A stretch of DNA of 64,000 nt, from NCBI GenBank assembly GCA_948144175.1, contig CANXME010002486.1, positions 124,001-188,000 of the forward strand. Reading direction: 5' to 3'. Made by a program: the position numbers and the translations under genes. The DNA is from Closterium sp. NIES-65 (lineage: Eukaryota; Streptophyta; Zygnematophyceae; Desmidiales; Closteriaceae). This document shows positions 58,523-64,000 of this stretch, in pieces (positions within the stretch are counted from its first letter, which is position 1; the number at the start of each line of letters is the position of its first letter). A model generated the notes under the pieces. The model was not told where the DNA came from and searched no databases. It was given only the letters and a program-made list of their open reading frames with translations.

Positions 58523-61500
58523 TCAGTGCTTGATAGAGCGCTTATACTCCTTGAAGGTGCCGGAGAAGGGCTTGGCCACTCCCTTGTCCACCGCCCACAG
58601 CTGGTCCACACTGCCACTGATCAGATGCTCATCGTGACTCACCTGTGGGAGAAAAGGGAGAAGGATTGGGGATGAAGGTGGGGTGTGGGGGGGAAGGGAG
58701 TGCTGCATTCAGACGAGCTCTGCTGCCCCACACTGTCACCAATCAGATGCTCGATGCTCCTCATGTCTCGCACGCAAACAAAGGGGGTGCTGGGGGGAGC
58801 GGCGGGAGGAGTGTTAAGAAGCAGATGGGGGAAAGAGATTAATGGGTGAGGGGATGAGAGATCAGGCAGGGCTGCAGGACAGTAAAACGATCAGACAGTG
58901 AACCTGGGGGCGGTAAGAAGCAGGCACAACAGCCAGCCACCGGAAGCATGCGAGCGGACTCATGTGAGAGGTCCCAGCCAGCCACATGTCGTGACAGCGC
59001 GGCAGCCACCGGACGCATGCCATGACATGGCATGCGTGTGCCAGGCCACCCTGCACCACGTCCTGCTTCACCACCATTGCATGCTCATCTCCCGACTACC
59101 TCACACCCATACGTGCCCAACAAAGCCACCCATGCCAGATACGCCTTGCACGCACCCATGCCCGACAAGGCTCACCATGAGAACACCGCCTTGGAAGAGA
59201 GCAAGGCCCTGAATCAACGCCTCCACTGCATCGATGTCCTGATGGTGGGGACAGGAAGGGGGGGAATGAGTCGAGAGGTAGAGAGGGAAGAAAGGGGATG
59301 AGTACCGTTACGGAAGCAGAGCAGAGAGCAAGGCCCTGAATCAACGCCTCCACTGCATCAATGTCCTGATGGGGAGGAGAGGAGGGAGGAAGGCACAAGG
59401 ACGAGAGGAGCGAAATACGGGAAAAGTAAAAAAAGCAAGAGGGCAAAGGGAGAAGAGTGCAGGAGGAGAAACGAACAAGATGAGAAAAGAAAATGAGGAA
59501 ATGAGTGCGCTGATGGCAACAGAGTTGGAGGCCCTGAATCAACGCCTCCAGAGCATCGGGCAACCGGAAAGCAAAGCGCAGGAGAGTCAACAAACAAGGA
59601 AGGCACAAAGGGCTGTCAGAAAACATGCAGGACGGCATGCTGGACGAGGTGCGTGTGAGGGTAAGGTGAGGTTACTGCGGTGAGACTGGTGCCAGATGGT
59701 TGGAGGGCGTACCAGATGGTTGGAGGGCGTATTAAATGGTTGGAGGGCGTACCAGATGGTTGGAGGGCGTATTAAATGGTTGGAGGGCGTACCAGATGGT
59801 TGGAGGGCGTACCAAATGGCTGGAGGGCGTACCAGATGGTTGGAGGGCGTACCAGATGGTTGGAGGGCGTACCAAATGGTTGGAGGGCGTACCAGATGGT
59901 TGGAGGGCGTACCAAATGGTTGGAGGGCGTACCAGATGGTTGGAGGGCGTACCAGATGGTTGGAGGGCGTACCAAATGGTTGGAGGGCGTACCAGATGGT
60001 TGGAGGGCTCATCGAGCAGCAGAATGTGCGGCTTGTGGAACGTGATCTTAGCGAATGACACTCTGCTCTTCTGCCCTCCTGTTATGTGCATGGGCAGCGA
60101 GGGTAGGCAGCAGGAAGACACGCAAACAACAATGGCGATGATCTAAACAGACTATGGTTGCTACTTACCTTCGGTGCTGATAACAAACTCAATTTTGAAC
60201 TGACTCAAAAGTCGCCAACTACTTAGAGATACAAGCACAGCAACAGGGAAGGTGGGAGGAGCGCAGACCTGAGAGCGTGTACATGGGCTGCAGTGCCAGA
60301 TTGCCTCCCAGGCCAAAGGAGCCCAGATGCGCCCTCAGCTTCTGCTCCGGTACTCCCTGAGAAAGGGAAGGTGCAGGAGAGGGAGGCATTGGTGGGGGAA
60401 GGTCGGGTTGGGAGGTGCATGGTGCGGTGGGAGGTGATGAGGAAGGGTCAGAGGGCCATGTATGCAGATGCGAATGGGTTTCACCGCGTGTCTGCATTGA
60501 TGCATGAATGAGTTTACTCTGTGGCAAAGAATGTGATTAAAGGGAAGTGCTGGGCAGGGGTGGGTGAGGAAGGTGCGAGGACGAAGTGCATGAAAGGAAG
60601 GTACCAGGAAGGAGCGGGTGAGAGGAAGGTATCAGGGCAGGTGAGAGGAAGGTATCAAGAAAGATCGGGTGAAAAGTAGGCAAAATGACTGCTGCTTCAC
60701 TTCAACTGAGCAAGAGAGACAACAACTAAAGGTGAAAAAAGATGCGCATGGGAAAGGTGCAGGTGAAGGGAAGGTACCGGGAAGGAGTGCGCCATGTAGA
60801 GCAGCGGCGACTTGGAGAGCTCTAGGCCGTCCACGTGGTGCTGCGCGAACACTGCCATGCGCACCTGGTGGTTGGAGAGGGGGTTGGGGGGTCATGGATG
60901 GGGCAGGAGGGAGATGCATGCACGCCATGTGACACGCGTTACATGCTTGCAAGCACGGAAGCTCCAGCCCGTCCATGTGGTGCTGCGCGAACACTGCCAT
61001 GCGCACCTGGTGCATTGAAGGCATGGGGAAGACATGGGGGGTTGGGGAACACATGCATGCCATGCGACAGGATTATCTCTGTGTACAAGAGAGAGCTTGC
61101 GGCCGTCCACATGATGCTGTGCCAACACTGCCATGCGCACCTGGTGGTCGAATGGGGAGGGGATAACGGGCGTTGCATGGATGGTAGGGGGTGTGATGTG
61201 ATGGGCATGACACTCTTGCTATGTGGCATGGCTAACATGCATGCTTGGTTGGAACGATGCATGAATGTCATGATGCCAACAGCATCAGGCTCAAACAGTC
61301 GAAATTGCCCACATGCTGCTGAGAAAACAACACTACCATGCACACCTGGTGCTCGCACACGAAATGTGGCGGGAGGGAGTGGGAGCATGAATAGGTGTCA
61401 CGGATTATACGTACGTGCCGCGCTGCATGGGTTACATGGGTTACATGGGTGCACACCCCCAAGAAAAAGGCGTGCAGAATGGATTCTCGGACAGGGTTTG

Positions 61501-64000
61501 GGAGAAACTCGTACCTTGGGGGAGCGGAAGGCAGTCCCTGAGGTGGGTTTGAGCTCGCCTGATATGAGCTTGAGCAGCGTGGTCTTGCCTATGCCGTTGG
61601 GGCCCACGACTAGAGGGGGGAAGGGGAGGGTAGAGGGGGTAACATGGGGTGGGCGGGCATGAGAAAGAGCTTGAGCAGCGTGGTCTTGCCTATGCTGTTG
61701 GGGCCCACGACTGGATGGAACGAGGGAAGGGATGGGAGATGGGGGAGGATGGGTAGGATGGGGAAGGAAGCAACAAAATTGTGAGAATGACAGCAGTGAG
61801 GGTAAACAGGTGAGAGCACGTGTGCGCAGTGAGGTCTGCTCATGCCGTTAGGCCGACGACTGAAGGGGGCGACGAGCGAGGAAGGGACACACGAGCATAC
61901 AAGAGAGGTCACATGGGAGCGTCGCAAGGTACGTGAGGCACGGCAAGGTACGTGAGGCACGGCAAGGTACGTGAGGCACGGCAAGGTACGTGAGGCACGG
62001 CAAGGGGGAACATACTGGCGAGTCGGCTGTCGAGGTCGATGCCGAAATTGAGGTTCTTGAAGAGCAGCGGGCCACCAGGGTAGCCAAAGTTGACGTCGCT
62101 GCAGGCAGGCAGGGAACGATGTGGGAGGAGGAACGGGGGGGCGATGGGGGGTGAAGAAGAGGTAACCATTAGAGACACAACACAACGGCCATTCACCTTT
62201 ACTGAAACGATGTCAGCATGCGAGCATGTGAGCGTGTAGATTGCGTGCATGTGAGAAATGAACAATTCGTCGGCTTTGTGACACAACTCGCGGCATTCCC
62301 AATTTAGTTCAGTGCACGCATGTGCCACGAACAGTGCCGTGGCATGGGTTTAGCCATGGGCACTGCGAGTGGCCCAGTGCCCCTCATGTGAAGCTGATAA
62401 GGGGCGGCACATGAACCGCCCTCAGCCTAGTGTTGAGTCGCCTCGATAATAGATCTATGCCACTCAAATGCAGCCAACACCCGGGTCACTCACGTGAAGC
62501 TGATGATGGGAGCCTGTGGCCGGTCCTCTGGCGTGGGGAACTCAAAGCGGTACCTGTGGAGAGAATAGGGTGGGGTGGGGTAAGGTGGAGCAGGGACGAG
62601 TGGGTGGGGTAGGGTGGGGAGGAGTGGGTAGGCTTCTAGCAACAACAGGCTCAAGGTGCTGAACTCCAGTCAGCAGGGTAAAACAATGGCAGCAGCAACA
62701 AGCAGTGCACGAGATGAGGTGTGTGCAATGTGTATAATATCTCTACTTGCAGATAGAGTACGGAGGTGGGATGGGGTGGAATGGTGGTGGTGTAACGACG
62801 GCATGGCGGCAAGTGTAGAGCAACACACGCGGGAGCTACGCCGCATTCAGCGAGAGCTGAGGCAGGTGTGCGCAGAGAATGCGGCGCCGCTGCTCAGAGT
62901 GGCGGTGGGGGACAATGAAGTCAATGAAGAGCTGGAAAGGGGCCTCGTCTCCACTCGACTGTCAGCCGCCGCCACTCTGAGCAGCAGCGCCGCATTCTCT
63001 GCCCGCGCCTGCCTCAGCTCACGCTGAACGTGGCGTAGCTCCCTCGTCTGCTGCTCTACACTTGTCGCCATGCCGTCGTTACCCGTGGTGGTGGTGCCGC
63101 CCCTACCTGCGCCACCACCAGCTCCACTCCACCACCACGTCCGCACACGGAGTGGGGCGGGTGGGTGGGGTGTGAGAAGACAGTTGGGCGGGTTTCCTAG
63201 CAACAGCAGGTTCACGGCGCTTGGCTCCAGCAGGGCTTCACAATGGCGGCAACAACCCGCCCCAAAGCACCCACTCACCCTACCCCCACTCACTGCCCGT
63301 TCACTCTCCACCCTCCACACCATGCACCCACTCTACCCCGCTCACTGCCCACCCCCCACTCCCAGCCCTCCACACCCCCCACCCACTCTGGCCCTACTCA
63401 ATGCCCACCCCCCACTCACTCCCAAACCTCCACGCCCCCCACTCACTCGGGATCTGCCACCACAGAATCCACAGTGCCAATTCTCTCCAGCGCCTGCAAT
63501 GCAGAGAGGGGGGGGGGAGTGAAGAGGAGAGCACAGAGGGGGAGAAGGGCGCAGTGTTGGGCAGGAAAGGGAAGGAGGGGCAAAGACGGGAGAAGTTCAG
63601 AGGAGGAGTAAGGCAGTTGAAGAAGCGCGCAGAGGGTGGGAGGAACGTAGTCGGGGAGGGGGTAAGGGCGAAGAAGGGGGAGGTTGCATGTGGAAAATTC
63701 ACGGGAAAAGCACAAGGGAACGTGGAGGGGGAGAAGACACGATCGCAGTGGAAACGAGAGGAAGAGGAATCAGAGTGAGATACGTGGGTTGAAAAAGGAG
63801 GGGTTGCACGGGAGAAGTTACAAGGAAAAGGGCAAGGGAAAGGGCAAGGGAAAGGGCAAGGGAAAGGGCAAGGGAAAGGGCAAGGGAAAGGGCAAGGGAA
63901 AGGGGGCCGGGTGGGGAGGAGAGGAGGGGGGAGAGGAGAATACACGATGACAGTGGAATCGAGGAGAACTTGGAACAGAGTAAGGTGCGTGAGCGGCGAG
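58523..64000 (-). CDS. ABC transporter F family ATPase (ABCF3/GCN20-like), C-terminal part
   Basis: ABCF proteins are soluble twin-ATPase proteins acting with ribosomes or GCN2 signalling, not transporters. Exons seen, all joining in frame: 63447-63493 (ALERIGTVDSVVADPE), 62494-62553 (YRFEFPTPEDRP), 62016-62098 (DVNFGYPGGPLLFKNLNFG), 61515-61609 (Walker A GPNGIGKTTLLKLISG), 60778-60864 (Q-loop VRMAVFAQHHVDGLEL), 60269-60356 (GVPEQKLRAHLGSFGL), 59993-60078 (signature GGQKSRVSFAK, Walker B HILLLDEPSNHL), 59176-59238 (DIDAVEALIQGLALFQGG) and 58523-58642 (H-loop VSHDEHLISGSV, stop at 58523). This is the whole second ABC domain; all catalytic motifs are intact. The first ABC domain lies beyond the right edge. 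The LSGGQKSRV signature favours the ABCF3/GCN20 branch over ABCF1. At least four exon edges are duplicated into introns. Confidence 0.9.
59300..59570 (-). repeat. Two upstream copies of the ABCF DIDAVEALIQ exon
   Basis: About 59310-59370 repeats the acceptor and GACATTGATGCAGTGGAGGC; about 59520-59562 repeats GGAGGCGTTGATTCAGGGCC with more change. The real exon is 59176-59238. Both copies lie upstream in the sense of transcription. Confidence 0.85.
59694..60013 (-). repeat. 20-bp array of ABCF exon end plus splice donor, about 16 copies
   Basis: On the minus strand the unit is GCCCTCCAACCATCTGGTAC, identical to the end of the Walker B exon (codons for PSNHL at 59993) plus its donor GTAC. The array continues downstream from the real donor, so the intron starts with about 16 tandem copies of its own 5' splice site. 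Minor variants (CATTTG, CAGCC) recur in a pattern. Confidence 0.95.
60950..61345 (-). repeat. Three upstream copies of the ABCF Q-loop exon start
   Basis: Copies with a CACCAG acceptor start near 61010, 61144 and 61343 and encode VRMAVFAQHHMDG, VRMAVLAQHHVDG and a decayed VCMVVLFSQQHVG. The real exon starts at 60864. The intron thus carries four tandem-like acceptors, the most distant being the most diverged. Confidence 0.88.
61660..61860 (-). repeat. Two upstream copies of the ABCF Walker A exon start
   Basis: One copy at about 61665-61711 has an AG acceptor and encodes VGPNSIGKTTLLKL. A second, decayed copy lies at about 61835-61857. The real exon starts at 61609. Confidence 0.85.
61925..62005. 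repeat. 19-bp tandem repeat, four copies
   Basis: Unit AGGTACGTGAGGCACGGCA, in the ABCF intron just downstream of the donor at 62015. There is no clear link to exon sequence. Confidence 0.9.
62637..63255. repeat. Long inverted repeat flanked by direct repeats in an ABCF intron
   Basis: Arms of about 110-120 bp at roughly 62790-62908 and 62968-63082 are inverted copies (for example GGCATGGCG and CGCCATGCC; CTGCTCAGAGTGGCGG and CCGCCACTCTGAGCAG). They are separated by a loop of about 60 bp. Outside them, AGCAACAACAGGCTCAAGG at 62639 is repeated directly at 63198 as AGCAACAGCAGGTTCACGG. The arms can be read as a short coiled-coil-like frame, probably by chance. Confidence 0.75.
63826..63905. 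repeat. 12-bp tandem repeat (GGGCAAGGGAAA)n
   Basis: About six to seven perfect units in the ABCF gene, upstream of its first visible exon and presumably intronic. Confidence 0.95.

Noticed and set aside
59587-60146. Frames reading PPTIWYALQPSGT or GVPDGWRAYQM repeats
   Set aside because: Translations of the 20-bp exon-edge array in the ABCF intron.
62847-63323. Minus-strand coiled-coil-like frame as a further ABCF exon
   Set aside because: It lies in a long inverted repeat. The flanking exons 63447-63493 and 62494-62553 join in frame without it, giving the conserved protein.

Overview
The window is nuclear DNA of a eukaryote, most likely a streptophyte green alga. The host genes are intron-rich, with GT-AG introns. 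Their proteins look plant-like: a long-chain alcohol oxidase, a plant-type WD40 protein of the SPAC2A9.03 family, proteasome subunit beta-1 (PBA1/PSMB6) and an ABCF3/GCN20-type ATPase. A short stretch of plant-type telomere repeat (TTTAGGG) also occurs. A zygnematophyte such as Closterium is my guess from the repeat style; nothing in the sequence proves it.

Layout. 1-2911 (-): 5' part of a long-chain alcohol oxidase gene that runs off the left edge. 2912-4297: shared upstream region. 4298-8213 (+): complete seven-exon WD40 gene, 636 aa as spliced here. 8690-48914: about 40 kb of nested retroelements. These are a young PAT/DIRS-like tyrosine-recombinase element (-), a Gypsy chromovirus (-) split by a Copia element (+), a Copia remnant (+) split by another Copia (+), and a second Gypsy chromovirus (+) split by a fourth Copia (+). 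48915-50301: old repeat debris and the 3' flank of the next gene. 50302-57956 (-): complete eight-exon proteasome beta-1 gene, 231 aa as spliced here. 58523 to beyond 64000 (-): C-terminal part of an ABCF3-like gene, nine exons seen.

The most striking signal is in the host genes. In all four, short pieces that straddle an exon-intron boundary have been copied in tandem into the adjoining intron, from two up to about 80 copies. Donor-side copies always lie downstream of the real exon and acceptor-side copies always upstream. About fifteen such events are visible. Some arrays carry many identical splice donors: about 16 in the ABCF gene at 59694-60013 and about nine in the oxidase gene at 119-354. 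One 2.1 kb intronic minisatellite (52580-54664) seems to descend from the first codons of a proteasome exon. Most long open frames in these regions are artefacts of the repeats.

The four host genes have no evident shared pathway. They are housekeeping or metabolic genes separated by a retroelement block. All retroelements are treated as fossils; the tyrosine-recombinase element is the youngest and looks whole.
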